NCBI RefSeq assembly: GCF_954871325.1
Contig: NC_088775.1
Span: 46,601,561-46,665,560, forward strand
Origin: Gordionus sp. m RMFG-2023
Taxonomy: Eukaryota; Nematomorpha; Gordioida; Chordodea; Parachordodidae
Reading direction: 5' to 3'
Length of the DNA: 64,000 nucleotides
Shown here: positions 47,781 to 62,000 of the stretch, one piece after another
Layout of the letters: the number at the start of each line of letters is the position of its first letter
How positions within the stretch are numbered: position 1 is the first letter of the stretch
Program-made: the position numbers and the translations under genes
Notes under the pieces: model-generated
Seen by the model: the letters and a program-made list of their open reading frames with translations, nothing else
What the model was told of the DNA's origin: nothing
Databases searched by the model: none

Positions 47781-49008
47781 TTTTACCTTTTTTTAAAAAT
47801 AAAATTGACGAAATTTAAGCAACAGTTAATAATTAATCAATTTATTTCAAATATTTCTCATAGAAATTAATAAAATATTATATTCTCTAATATTTATAGT
47901 ATATAAATAAAAAAATGCAAACGAATGAATATAAAGATGGCTTTTGTGACCAATATGAAATTAATATTTTAAAATGACAGTTTGTCAAGATCTCTATTCT
48001 AAATTACTGAATTGAAAAAGAAACCAGATATTAATTTTCTTAATGCTATAAGGCAAGCTCTTTTATATTATATTAACTTTATTTTGTATAATTCATTTTA
48101 ATATAGAATTCCTAAAAGTGGTGTTAATAATACTATTTCATAAGGTCAAAAAGTTATGTATAATTATTAATAAATAACAATGATATATATTCTTCAACAA
48201 AACAATTTTATAAGAGGAATTTGGTCATAACAGATTTTTGAGATTCTTCTCAAATGTATGCATAACTAAACATTGACGTTATTCGATATGTATGCTTTTG
48301 AATTTTTCGTAATGATCTCTTTTAATCTATAAAAATGTTTAAAAAAATTGAAGATATGATTATTAATAAATATTAAAATGTATCTTTAATGTTACATTAC
48401 AAGAAAAATCGTACTAAAATTCATTTTCACTTTTTCTCGTGTTAGTATAAATTATAACATGGGAAGATAAAAATTACCCTTCAACTCCATAGAGGGGTTG
48501 AGATATGGATCCGTAAAGGGATTAATAAATATTCTAGAAAAACTCATTAACATAAGTCATAAATAGCTTTATAAATTTTTGTGGATAATATAAATCCTGA
48601 GCTTTCCTACATATGCATTTTTAATTAGAAATATGAATTAATAAAATGGTATTTTTTATTTATTTAAAGTTGAAATTGGCATAAATTAGGTGGTTACCTT
48701 TAATTATAAAATTTAATAAACATAAATTTATTTCTCTAAAATGCTAAGGATTTAAAAACATTTTTTTTAAAATTATCACGAAGTTCAAATTGAGATACTT
48801 GGTATTTATATTTTATACTATTCTAAATGTTTGTCAATTATAGTGAATATTTACACTATTATCCAACATAACTTTTAAAAGATACATATCCCATAAGATG
48901 GATAGATCGAATAGCCAAAAATATTAACTCGCTGTTATGGGATCGTATTATCATTCAAATAACTTATAACATTTTTGATTAAATGTATAACCCTTTTGTT
49001 TTACTTAT
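47781..49008. other. No gene seen
   Basis: AT-rich sequence between the Ty3 nest and the foldback element. No exon, RNA gene or element end was recognised on either strand. Confidence 0.4.
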
Positions 49009-49699
49009 ATATAATTTCGTATCAGGTCAAAGCGAAACTTTTATCGCGAATGTCGTTTATCGCGAAAAGTTTTTATAGCGAAGGTAAAATCGCGAAACCA
49101 ATTCTGCGAATTTATCTCCGCGAAACATTTATAGCGAAGACAATTTCGCGAAACCTTAACCGTGAATTTATTAGAGCGAATACATTTTAGCGAAACATTT
49201 TACGCGAACACTTTACAGCGAATTTTTTATGGCGAATATGTTTGCGCTAAGTCATTATCGCTAACGCATTACCGCGAAACAATAAATATATTGCAAATGC
49301 ATTTATTTAAAAGAAAACAACATATTATTTATTATTTGATGTTTTTTAATAAAAAATGATATGCTACAAATATTATTTTTGTTACAATTTATTAGTGATT
49401 TTCACGCCTAAGATTTTAAATAAAAAATATTTCTTGAAGTTCAAAAAGATTTTTGAACATATTTTGATAAAAATTTTTAATATTCTTTGTAAATATATTT
49501 TTTTTGAGGAATTCTTTTGTGAAATTTATTATAAATATACAATTTTTAAGTGAAATCTTTTAGTTTTTTTTATCATTTTTGTAAAATTATCTATTTCTTA
49601 AATATATTAAAAGAGGTGGGTTTTCTAAATAATTTTTTTTTAAATATTTATATTCAACTTATTTATGTTATTTTATATTATCCTTTTAAGGAAAATAAT

Positions 49700-50335
49700 T
49701 TAATGTGACAATTGTTATAATCGTTATTTTATAACTTTTTGAATTTTTTTGACGTAATTGGGCTAAAATAAGTATTGCAAACATGTTTAAATAATATTTC
49801 AGTGAAGATGTACCCTAGATAAGTGACAATTGTCATAATCGTTATAAACTTTTTTGAAGCAAATGAGTAAAAATATAGATTGTAATGTTAAATAAAAATT
49901 TCACGAGGATGCACCATAGAAAGGTGACAATTGTCATAATCGTTAATTTTAAAATTATTTGAATTTTTTAGACGCAAATGGGCAAAAATATAAATTGCTT
50001 ACATGTTAAAATAAAATTTCAGTGAAGATGTACCATAGATAAGTTACAATTGTCATAATCGTTGTTAGTAAGTTTATTTTGAATATTTTTGTTGGAAATG
50101 AAAATATAGATTGTAAACATGCTATATTAAAATTTCATGAAGATATACCATTGAAAAGTGACAATTTTTATAATCGTTATTTTTAAAGTTCTTTGATGTA
50201 ATTGGGTTAAAATATAGATTATTTAACAATACTTATTTAAACAACCGATTTACGTCAAAAAAATTTAAAAATAACGATTATGATAATTTTAACTTTTATA
50301 TGGTGTATCTTAATTAAAATTTTAATTTAACATGT
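49700..50335. repeat. Tandem array, about 120-bp unit x5
   Basis: Repeated block GTGACAATTGTCATAATCGTT, with a GTTAAAATAAAATTTCA-type block and GAAGATGTACCATAGATAA, in the left arm of the foldback element. At least one inverted copy lies in the right arm near 51955-52010. Confidence 0.75.
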
Positions 50336-50343
50336 TAAATATA

Positions 50344-51916
50344 CACTACCGGCCATAAATGACTGCCCACCCTGCATTTTTACATAAAAAATTAATAACT
50401 TAAAACTTTTTCGCTTATTTGGGTAAAAGCGAATTGATTACTTAATTTAAGATGTCTAGACATGTTTAGAAATAAAAAACTAGAAATTTCTATAAATCTT
50501 TTTAGGAAATTTTAGCCTTTGAAAATAACATGTCAAAAATGACCAATTTGGTAAAATAGGGTTCATTAGTTTTTTTCAGCAACAATTTTAAGTTGCCCAT
50601 TGTTTTTTGGAAGAAAGTTATTAATCACATTCTAATCTGCTTATTAATACCTATTTTTAATTATTTTAAAAAAAATTCCTAGATTTTTTTTGCTTTAAAT
50701 CATTGTATTAAGAAACTTTCAGTCTTTATAAATATTTTAACGAACATTCGACCAAAATGATTAAAAGAAAAGAAATTTATATTCCAACTAAATACAAAAT
50801 AATTAATTTCCACATAAGTGGTAAAAGTAATCGCCGAATTGCCAGAGAGTTAACCCTAGCTCGACGAAAAGTCGATTGTATACTTAAAAGATTACACAAC
50901 AATAATACAATATCGAATCCAAAGAGGCCTGAAAGACCCCGCAAAACGACTTTAAGCTATGATAGGTATATAGCAAGGATAAGTAAACGCAATCGACGCC
51001 TTGTCGACTCAGAGATAGCTGCGGAGATTAATCTGACTAGGGAAAACCCGATAAGTGTCGGAGCTTTGAACTTTATGGTAGGGTAGCGGTTAAAAAACCA
51101 CTTGAACAAAAAAAATAAACTCAAGCGATTAGACTGGACACGAAAACATCAATTTTGGACATCTGCCAACTGGTACCACGTCTTATGGAGTGATGAGTCA
51201 AAATTTGAAATCTTCGGTTCTAAAAGAAGGCAATTATCCGCCGCTCAGCTAGAGACTGCATAATTCCTACAGTCAAACTCGGGGGAGGGTCTGTTATGGT
51301 GGGGGGGGGGGGGTGCTTTGGTGCCGGGGCAACCGCCGACATTGTCAAAATTAAAGGAGTCCTTAACAAGGAGGGATACCAGCAAATCCTTGAGGACCAT
51401 GTGATTTCATCAGGAAAGTGTTTGATCGAGAATAACTTTTTATTTCACAAGATAATGACCCAAAGCAACATCCAGGCTATTGCAAACATTATTTACAAAA
51501 TCTACAACACGATATTCTCAAGTTGATGACTTGGCCATCCCACCCGATCTCAATCCAATCGAACTTTTATGGGATCACCTTGATCGACAAGCGCGAAAAA
51601 GCCCACTAACCTCTCATTCGCACCTTTGGGAAGTATTGCAGAGAGAATGGAACAATATCACTTCCAAATATTTAAAAATCTCATCGAAAGATTACCAAAA
51701 TTTTTTGAAGCAATTATTAAGAATAAAGGTTGTCATATTGATGAGACCAAAATTTGATCTCAAATAATTGCTATGTCTTTTATTTTTTGTAATTTTATGC
51801 AATAATATGTAAACTTATAAATAAATTTGATAAACCTCATATTGTGTGTTATTTGTCTTATTTTAAGAAAAATGTTAAGAAAATGCAGGGTGGGCAATCA
51901 TTTATGGCCGGTAGTG
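50344..51916 (+). mobile_element. Tc1-family transposon
   Basis: Inverted ends CACTACCGGCCATAAATGA and TCATTTATGGCCGGTAGTG, both flanked by TA, the target of Tc1/mariner elements. 1573 bp with one transposase region (50757-51767). The left and right ends match almost perfectly over about 35 bp, so it is recent compared with its host element. Confidence 0.92.
50757..51767 (+). pseudogene. Tc1 transposase (frame-broken)
   Basis: DDE transposase that excises and inserts the element at TA. From the ATG at 50757: paired-like helix-turn-helix domains (ISGKSNRRIARELTLARRKV, then TISNPKRPERPRKT), followed after a stop near 51084 by the first catalytic block (HVLWSDESKFEIFGS, about 51174) and, in another frame, the last (WPSHPPDLNPIELLWDHLDR, about 51530), giving the DD34E arrangement. 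The middle catalytic aspartate block survives only out of frame (about 51450). Around three frame changes, a 13-base G run at 51301-51313 and internal stops make it inactive; length otherwise fits the family's 340 residues. Confidence 0.88.
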
Positions 51917-52835
51917 TACATATTATACCGTAAAAAAATCTAATATGTTTAAAAATACCGATTATGATAATTGTCATTTTTCCAAGGAACATCTTCAATA
52001 ACGAATATAAAAATTGTCAGATTAAATTATTATCCTTAAAAAGATCATATAGATAAATAAGTTAAATAAAAATACTTTTAAAAAATATTATTTAGAAAAC
52101 CAACCTCTTTTAATAAACTTAAAAAATAGATAATTTTACAAAAATGATAAAAAAACTATAAAAGATTTCACCTAAAAGATTGTTTATTTATAATAAAATT
52201 CACAAAAGAATTCCTCAAAAACGATTTAAAATTTTTATCAAAATATGTTTAAAAATCTTTTTGAACTTCTAAAAAAAATTTTTACTTAAAATTTTGGGCG
52301 TGTAAAATTCACTAATAAATTGTAACAAAAAATAATATTACAATAGTAGCATATCATTTTTTTTATTAAAAAAATATCAAATAAAAGAAATCCATTTTTC
52401 ATTTCATAATATAATAATATAAATAAAAAATATATATCATATAATATGTTTATTTGTTGATAAATAAAATATTAACAATAAATAAAAATAAAATAAATTA
52501 TTTTAATAAAAATAAAAAAATAATAATAGGCCGCGTTATAAAATAGTTTTCGCTATATTGTCTACGCGATTTACGTTTCGCGATATTGACTTCGCTATAA
52601 AATTTTCGCGATAAAAATTTCTCTCTAATGTATTCGCTTTAAAGGTTTCGCGATAAGAGTTTCGCTATAAAAAATTCGCGATAAGAGTTTCGCTATAAAA
52701 AATTCGCGATATTTGTTTCGCGGAAAAATATTCGTTAATGTGGATTCGCGATAAAAATTTTGCTATAAAATTCATTCGCGATAAACGACATTCGCGATAA
52801 AAGTTTCGCTGAATTGACATGGAACCATATAATTT

Positions 52836-55300
52836 GACTATTATAGTAAGTTAACCTCGTATTATAAAATATCTTTTTATTTATCATTATTCAAATTATA
52901 TAATATATAAATATCGAAGTTATTTCGAGAATTATTAATATATAATTATTATATAATTTTAATAAAAAGTTATAAACCATTTAATATTATGAGATATGAA
53001 GCTTAATATCACTCGCATATGGCAGTTGTGGAGGGACAAAAAATATTTTTAATAAATAATTAACAAAAAATGTTTCAAATAATTATTCATAAGTTTTATC
53101 AAGGATGCATGGCGAGGGGGGCTACGCCTCCCCGTTATTTTTTTTGATTTTAAGTCTCTCTCAAAATTTTGAGGAGAAGCTAAGCCCCCCCCCCCTTAAA
53201 AAATCATTAAAATTTTTCCAGTTAAATTTCTCTTTCAATAATTAAAATTTTTATATAGTCAAAATCTTTTTCATAAATATTTTCATTTTTATAAAAATTT
53301 TATGTCGTTGCTGTTTCTGCTTTATTTAAAGTATGGAAGATGTGAATTCCATTTTTCACAGGTTTTGAGCCAACTCTAAAAGGGAATTGGAATTTTTAAG
53401 CGAAAACTATCAAGCATCACTCGTGGTTTATATAAGGATAGCTAAATCTTGAAAATAATATAGTCTTACCTCAGTGTTAACAAATTCTTTCGACTGTTAG
53501 GATTGAACCGATTTAGAAATCCTAAAGGCATGAGTTAGTCGAAATTTAACAAAATCCTTTAAGTGTTTAAATGGGAATTTCAAAATTCTCTAATAGGTAG
53601 ATTGTTAATAGTTAGGATTAATCAATCTTTGAAGCATATACATATAATAAATTGGGATTTTTTTATAAAGTTCTTTGGGGTCCTTTTTACAATGAACCAT
53701 TTTTTAATGATTGACTGATATTTAAAAAAATAATATCATTAGGAAAATGTTGACATTAAAATATTAAAAGCGTCTATATGACTGAAAATTTATTAAAAGC
53801 AACTCCCTTCCAAAATCTACCCCTGCCCCCCTACCCAAAAATAACTCCCACCAATACTAATTTAATAAATCTTATAATGAGCCATCAGTAATAACTTTCA
53901 CACAATTCTAAAACTCTTTCAGGCCTCATGATTATTTAGACCAGGAATAACAAGTAAACTTTAGTTTGTAATAATCAATTCGTTGTTTCTAAAGGTATTA
54001 TAAATATTAGCCACAAGCGTTTATATCAACCTATACTACGATGTTATATGTTAATGAATTAGAAATAAATATCTATTAATAAATTTTAATTTTTTTATCT
54101 TTAAACGACAAATAGTGAGTATTTACTTAGCCCCCCTTCCTTGAATACCTTGCCCCTACCCTCCTTCAAAAAAATTAGAGGTAAATGGCTCCTTCCTTTA
54201 GTGTAGACGTTGTATGTAATATTTACGGATGTCGCTCGATTCAGAAATTACACTTTTATTTTAAATATACCATTAAAATAAAATCCAAAACTTGTAAGAA
54301 TATAGACCAATTTATAATTACTCTAAAAAATACACGCAGTCCTTAATGGATAACTTTGAAAAAGAGGGTAAAATGTTTTGAATAAATTTCAATTATATTA
54401 TTATTTTTTTAGAAATTCTTTCAGATATTTATTCAAAAAGAAAATTGGCCTAAGAAAAAATGCGAGATTTGGCGAGAAGCAATAAAGAATCTGCCAAAGA
54501 TTCAAAATAAATGAATATGAAAATGATGGGCTTCGACAATATATAGTTGAAGATATTCCTAATGATAAATTTAAAAAATTCCTTAATTCTGTTGATAATT
54601 TATCCTGTAGTACTGCAGAATATGAAAGTTTTTCATCTTATGATTTTGATGATGGTAGATAATCGAGCGAGTTTAAAGAGTAAATAATTTGTCAAATTTA
54701 ATTTTCATAAATATTAATGGATCTTCGTCCAGATCCATGTATCAAAATATGGAAAATAAATCATTGTGGGGAATGAAATCTTTTCAAAGAAAATTACAGC
54801 TTAAAGAAAACGCGGAAATGAAAGATATATGGATTTTTTTAAAATTCATATTTATATATTTTTTTAATTTCTATAGATATCGGTGGTATTTTGTTACCTT
54901 ATTTTTAAAATATAATATAAATAAAAAATTTATTCATATTCGTAATATAAAAAAATCGATTTGATATATATCAAAAACCGTAGCTCCCCCCCCTCCGCCA
55001 AAATTTAAGCGATTATTGCTATGGGCCCTACGTACTCCTAAGTGATAAAAGACATCTAATATTTAGTAAGATTCGATTTTTTCGGTTATACTTTTTGCAA
55101 AAAATTTTTTTATGAAAAATGTCATTTAAGAGATCTTGTAGTGATAACGGCGTTATTATTTTTATAATTGTTACAGTTTGCAATGTTTTTGCCAGATTTT
55201 ATAGCTAAATTCTCAACTATTTAATATGGGTTCAATCCCAATAGGGTTATTATATTATTTTTATGTTTTATCATTCATTCATTTTTAGTTTATGAGCATT
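52836..55300. other. Unassigned, G+C-rich hairpin and TIR-like remnants
   Basis: A GGCGAGGGGGGCTACGCC hairpin lies at about 53112-53135 with a C run nearby (53191-53200). From about 53772 (GCGTCTATATGACTG) to 54210 (TAGTGTAGACGT), inverted ends and C-rich inner tracts resemble the outer TIR element at 10073-16288, but no target duplication is clear. No gene is called; exon-like text at 54420-54660 is too weak. Confidence 0.35.
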
Positions 55301-55316
55301 TTTTTTCTCCTCTTTT

Positions 55317-55894
55317 TCACCTTTTCTGGTGGTAAACTCCTTCAATATCTATCCCCACTTTATTATTCATACAATCTCTTTTATCTAATTTATACTTCTT
55401 CATATTGGCTCTAACTTTATGGCCCCATTGAAGTTTTGGCCTTCCACTTTTACGTTTGCCCATCTCTTCCAAACTCTCAACCTTATTTCCTATGTAATTC
55501 ATAGGCCTTCTTCTCATTGTGTGCCCATACCACCTAAGTCTGTTTACCATTATCTTAGTCTTAATGGGCACTACCTTTAAACTTCCTAGTATTCCTGCGC
55601 ACTTCATCCTTTCTTGTTACCCCAGCAATCATCCTCAGCCTTCTCATCTCCATAGTTTATAGACTTCTCTCGTCTGATTCTTTGGTTGGCCATTTCCGAA
55701 CTATATAGAATAGTTGGTTGTACTATGGAACTGTAACCCTTCAATTTGTGTGGGATTCTTTTGTCAAAGAGCACTCCAGATAAATATCTCCACTTTAACC
55801 ACCCTTGATTAATTTTACTCTTTATTTCTTTCTCTATTGTGTCGTTTGTTTGTTTAGTGGAGCCCAAATATTTGCAGTTTTCAATTGAGACCAT
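55317..55894 (-). pseudogene. RTE-type LINE, C-terminal piece
   Basis: Two overlapping minus-strand frames with one frameshift near 55605. The first reads ENCKYLGSTKQTNDTIEKEI, INQGWLKWRYLSGVL, FDKRIPHKLKG; the second RLRWYGHTMRRRPMNYIGNK and KSGRPKLQWG. This is the conserved region after the reverse transcriptase in RTE/BovB-like non-LTR elements. The endonuclease and reverse-transcriptase core are absent, as in the usual truncated fragment. It ends about 190 bp downstream of the last visible kelch exon. Confidence 0.82.
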
Positions 55895-56084
55895 TGCGAC
55901 TAATTTTTAATTATAGGATGATTTGTCAAAGAATGAGATTTTTAGATTATTTATGCTTTTGTACTCATTATCATAAGGTCGCGTTCTAATATTATTGTGA
56001 CCAGTATATGTTAATGATGTTGAAGGTGGTAAGAAAATATTTTTAAAATTAGATTAAATGTTAAACACTTGAAATTTAAATTAC

Positions 56085-59000
56085 CTGCAATGTAACGCAT
56101 GTAAGTCCACCACGGGGACTAGGTATATTTCCTATAATTTTCCAATCATTCATAGCCTCGTCATATTCCTCGATAGAATCGTGATATCTAAAATAATATT
56201 TTCGTATTTATAACAAAAGAAATACATTACTACGGGAGAGATTCGGGGGCCCAGTCTCTCCAATAAACCTCAAGGACCTCCTTCCCCCGGATTAAAAAAA
56301 ATGCATTCCTAGCAATTAAAGTAAAATATTATTAAAAATTGACCGGTAATACATAATTAGTATTTTAGCACAATCTATTTATCTAAATATACTATAATAT
56401 AGGTGAACAAATTTATTCTATTGCTAGCTAATAATTATATTCTAAAAATACTTATAATATGCCCATAGTTTGTTCATGCTAGAAACTTTATTTGTGTTGT
56501 ATATATAAATTGATTTATGGATAGATTAATTTCAAATGTATATTTTATTCGCATTAAAAATTTATATACAATTCTAAATCATATTAAAACGCCGGATGTT
56601 AAATGTATTAATATTGATCAATAATTATGAGATTATTTATATCAAAATGAATGCCATTAACGTTCTAGAAACCAAGATGATCGCCATTTCAGCTTTAATA
56701 CTAGATTAAGTCCTTTAACAAGCTAATGACTGACTTAATTCTTCTTAGGCAGAGTTCGAATAATTAAACGTTTTTCTTTTAAAAAAATTCTCAATTAACC
56801 CTGTTCATCAAATCCTATTTATAGGTCTATGCAGTCTTTATCTTCTTTGTATATATTAATGCCCAGACATTTTCTCGATAAAGCTAAACAGTTGCCTGAT
56901 AAAAATTTATTGATCGATTTTGATGTATGGCATAGTTCATTTTCTTGTTGAAAATAAATCCCCTAACCATAAACTAATATAAATGAGCACTTTCGATAAA
57001 AAAATCTTAATAATTTGATAAATTTATACTTCCGTCGACAAAATATATGTTTGTTATAAAAATTGTTGAAAATTATGGCCCTTTTATGACAGCCTTTTGA
57101 AGGTTTCATCTAGCTTTACTATTATAAAATTCTTTAAATATGAATACTCAAGCTCAAATCTGTCTTCATCCTGAAAATTATATGCATATATTTTGATTCA
57201 TCCTAGGATTGATGCTTTTTTGGTTTTGCTGTATCAACAAATGCCTTTTCTTAACCTTAAAAATGAGAGAATTCGACAACATGCAATAAATTCCACTCAG
57301 GTGTAATTGACAGGTACATGATTGTTTATTTTTAGTGAACGCGTTCGTGAACGAAGTTTGATTTTTTGAAAAAGATGATGAACGGCGTTCCTTTTATTTT
57401 TGACGAACTTTGTTTAACGTTCGTTCAATTTTAAAAACACTTTATTTTTATTTATTTGAAATATTTAATATTAATACGAATTTCTTATGTTTTATAATCA
57501 ACTGTTTTTCCTTTTTCACATTTCAATTTTTTTTAACACGCCATTATAGTTTATTAATTTGGATAATATTGTTTATATTTTAATTTAATAGATTAGCATG
57601 GATGTTATTTCATCATCATCATCATCTTACATAATGGCCCAAATATGATAAATATTTTACAGTAACATGCTATATTGAAGGAACTAATTCAATACTTATC
57701 ATAGTAAAATGTGCCCAAAAAAATTTATCAGTTTCAAAATCTTCATGTTCCAATTTAAAACAACATTTGATTCTAATATTAATTATTTTATATAATATTA
57801 TATTTATATAACTAAGCAAAGTCATTAAATTTGAAGAAAAAATGCATTTGGGCTACTTGACATCAACGATAACGATAGTTATTTTAAAATTTAAAAAATT
57901 AGTGGCCTAAAATATGGTCAGCCATTTATAGACTAAATATTAAATGGGATTAATAAAAATTATTAAACCTAAGGCTATCAAATCAATTATACATATATTT
58001 TATTTTTTTTAATGATTTGAACCTATATATGATGATCAATAAGTTCTTTTTGCAATTATACATCCAGTATTCAAGCTTCTGGCCATGGATTAAACTTCCA
58101 CAGAACGAACCTATAAAAAATAAACTTATAGCTTTATTGAACAAATGCATTGAAAACCCTAATGATAATGCAAGAACTGTTAATTTCGAGTCCTTTTTTT
58201 GACGAGTAAGTAATGAATGGATTGGAGGAAGATAACTTATCTCAATTTTTTGAGGCAAAGGACAAAACAATAAATGTTTTTAATAAATTCCCCCACGTTG
58301 AAAGAGTTGTTTATTAAGTATAATACCGCAATTCCCTCATCTGCCCCTGTAGAGCGCGTTTTTTAACATAGCTAATGCCGTATTAACTGCCAAGCGTTTC
58401 TGTCTACCAGATGAAATTTTTTAAAACAATTGTTAATAAAAATTAATAAGAAAATTTTTTTATAAATAAATATTCGCTATATTATTTTGTATTTATAATT
58501 ATTTTATCAAAATAAAACTATATTATTTTTTAACATGTCTAATATATAGTGTTAAAAAATATAAGATATTAATTTATATTAAATTAAATTTTTAAAAAAA
58601 TTTATCATAAAATTTTGAACGAATGTGAACGCGTTCCTTTTTTTTAATAAAGTGAACGTGTTCGATTATTGTCAATGAACGTTGAACGCGTTCGATTTTT
58701 TTAGAAATGTTTATAGCACTTTTTATTTTCCTTCAATACATTTTTAAACATCTCAAATCACGTTGAGTTGTAAAACTTTTCCTGCTTCTTTTTTGCGGAG
58801 GACTGTTAGCCTGATTATTTATGGATCTATATATGATATCACGAATAGTTTCATGACTAACCAATAAAATATTTTTAGATTTGGGTTTTTTTGATTTAAA
58901 GGAATTGCGCATAGCATTATTTAATCAAAATGTAACTTTAAAAATTATTTAAAACGCAAAACAATCGATTATGTAAATATAAAACATGAAAATAGAATAG

Positions 59001-62000
59001 AGCGAATTATAACTTATCTCAAAAATTCGTAAATTTATGTAAGGCGCTCAAAATTTACGATATTAAAATGGCATTCATTTTAATCTGTATACTCTTTACT
59101 AAATTTTAAATATTATTAATAATTATTGATTAATTACTCTTAATATAATAGATATATTTGTAAAAAAATAGTATATATATGCATATACATTTGTATAAAA
59201 TGTATCTGTATTTACATGTGTTTGTATGATATACCTCTGGATCTCACAAAAGATCCCAAGTAATTTTTATAACCAACGCTAACCCAGATCGAAATTTTTA
59301 ATTTTAATTATAGTTCCCTTTTAGGAATTGGATAATTTTAATATAAATATTTTTACTATATTTTATTGTTCGTTTTAAAAAAACATATTTGTTATTTTTA
59401 AACATTTCTTAGTTTTGACCTGCACATAATAATTTTTTAAAATTAATAAATTAGAATATAAAAAATTAAAATAATTTATTAAATCTTATTTGATACCGGT
59501 ATTTTAGTGAATTAAGATATTATTTTAAAAATTAATAAGTTAATATAAAAGCATTGATCTCAGAAGGGATGGCCAAAGGGATGTTCAATGATCCTAAATT
59601 AAATTTGAGCAACCCAAAATTAAAAACTTGAATTTTTTTTAATTCAATACCTACATTATTTTTTAAAAAAAATGAGTAACCCTAAATTAAAAAAGTAGCT
59701 TCTCTAAATGATCAGAGCCAGTCATACCACTGAATAAAAGTTTTAAAAAATCCGGCTCTACTATTTAAAAATACTTTCTTTAAGCATGCTTTGGTCTCGG
59801 CTAACTGAAAGACCAGAGCAACGCTACTTATAGTAATAATTAGTCTTCACTTAATATACATAAACCTACAACAAATAGGAGTGTATCGATTAGTTATCTG
59901 CATCGGGCCTAATTTTTCAAACCCGGCCCGGCCCGAAATTTTTTTTATAAAGTTTTGCCTGGCCCGGCCCGAATTTATTTAAATATAGAAATTAATTTTT
60001 ATAATTACTCAAAATAAACGATATATGTTATTTGGCGTCTACTTTCTATAAATAAAATCACATATTTTTATTTTACATAAAAAATTCAACAGAAAATTGA
60101 TAAATTTAGATATATTTTAAAAATTTCTAAGACCCAACCCGGCCCGAATTTTCTTTTAAATTTTTAGTTCGGGCCGGACCTACTTTTGCAGATATCTAGT
60201 ACCGACACTACATTTTGGAGGCCGCTCCGATAATAAATTGATATGGTCGATTACCGATCCGATATTACCTATCTGAGTTGTTCGTTATGCTATTTAATAT
60301 TCTTTAATTATTATGATTGTGCCATAACATAAGTCATTCAAAATATTCTATTAACAAATTCTGATTAACTTATCATTTTAAGCTTATTTATTCAATTATA
60401 TTGATCAATCAATGTAAAAGTATTTAATATTATTTATTTTTATATAGTAAAATTGTAATATTTATTGCTGAAATGTTACTATCATGTAGAAAGTTATTAT
60501 TCATAATCAATAAAAATTATTAAATTTTTTAGAAGAAAAAGTTTTAAAATCAAAAATAAATTATGTATTTTTATTATTTTTTATAATATTTTCAAATTTT
60601 TTTGTTATTTTTTTAAAAAAAATTGTCACTTCAATTATGTTAAAATGTTCTTAAATTATAAAGATATTTTCTTAGATATTAATAAATTTTAAAAGATATT
60701 TTCTTAGATATTAAAAAATTTAAAAGATATTTTATAGGATCTGATGGGAAAATTTAAAAATATCTGCCGATCGATATTTTAAAAAAGGGGAAAGATCGAA
60801 TCCGATAAAAAAAATATCGGACTTCCCAAAATGGTAAGATTCCAGAAAATTAAGAACATATTAAAGAGTCACGAAAATATAATTTTATATATAGTAAATA
60901 CTTTTCCCAATTTTCTTCCCCACCAAACATGTAAATTTTTCCACAAGCGGAAGCAACCCCTGCTCTAGCCCTTTTTTCCTTCATGTCCGAGACTATTGAG
61001 GTAACCCATTCGTTTTTGAGAATATCGAAACACTCAACCGTGTTTGAGATATTGTTTAAAGATGTGTAACCACCTTATAATCCGTTTATATTTCATATTC
61101 ATTAATTCCTTTATATTTCATATTCTTAAAATAAGATATTCTTTATGCCTATACATATTATTTCTAATCATTGAATGTTTATCATTTATTTTATATTGCC
61201 GGTTTTGATTTATAACTAATTAATTTCATTTTAATTCTTATAAATCCTAGTTGTCTTGATAACCTCTATTGAATAATTAGATATCCACATTTCAAAAAAA
61301 TAGCAAAAACCTGTAGAAAAATAAATATTACAACCCATATGAAAATATCCTGCTATGCCACTGATAAGTTGGATATCATTGGTTAAAATTATTACTGAAA
61401 ACAAATTAAATTTTGAATATAACATCACATATAATAAAATAAAGAAGTCTATCAGGCTGTTATTTGTTTATTCTTAAATCTAGCATTTAATTTGAGTAGC
61501 ATTCAATATACAATTAAAACTATAGTAATATGTGGTTTGTTACCGATCAAGTAGATTTTATCGTTTAGGATGGAGGCGGAAGATGCAAATTTGGGAACAG
61601 GCATATCAGGCAGATTCGTCCATTTGTTAACCTTCGGATCGTACATATAAAAATAACTGCTGCAAGAGTTACCTTTCGATTTAGCACCACCTATTTACAG
61701 TCATAATATGTATCTATAGTAAAAAATTTTGTGGTATTATTTTAGTTTTATCGCTTCATCAAATAATCTACCATTCCTCCTTAACAATACCTACTCCCCA
61801 ACATTATTTTTGCTCCTTTCCTTTATTTTTTTCAACTTTAATTACTTTTGATTTCTCCTTAATCATAATTTTACAATCAACGACATTGAAAATTATTTAT
61901 CTTTTAATATATATAACGCTGCATATTAAATCACAAAGAAATAATTGCACGAAAAAAAATAGTTAATAAATTTTCTGCAAAACTAAATAGTAATTATTTA

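Larger units (their letters stand above)
49018..52826. mobile_element. Foldback element with TCGCGA-rich arms
   Basis: A large inverted repeat. The outer 250-300 bp of each arm (about 49026-49280 and 52535-52812) are built of short blocks of TCGCGAAA/TTTATAGCGAA spaced about 14 bp apart; the inner parts are also inverted (GAGGTGGGTTTTCTAAATAA versus its complement). Flanks carry a perfect 9-bp repeat, atataattt (49009-49017 and 52827-52835), as used by Mutator-like elements. There is no coding sequence of its own; the Tc1 element at 50344-51916 sits near its centre. The Mutator link is inference from the target length. Confidence 0.75.

Noticed and set aside
49026-49280. CRISPR-like short spaced repeats (TCGCGA)
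   Set aside because: Eukaryotic context, spacing of about 14 bp, no true spacers, and the block is mirrored in the other arm of a foldback element.
53772-54215. A second copy of the outer TIR element at 10073
   Set aside because: Ends are similar (GCGTCTA / TAGACGT) but I could not find a target duplication or extended matching arms, so it is only mentioned in the spacer entry.
54420-54660. Exon-like text (KENWPKKKCEIWREAIK) with an AG before it
   Set aside because: Vaguely THAP-like, but it has no zinc ligands, changes frame and has no partner exons.
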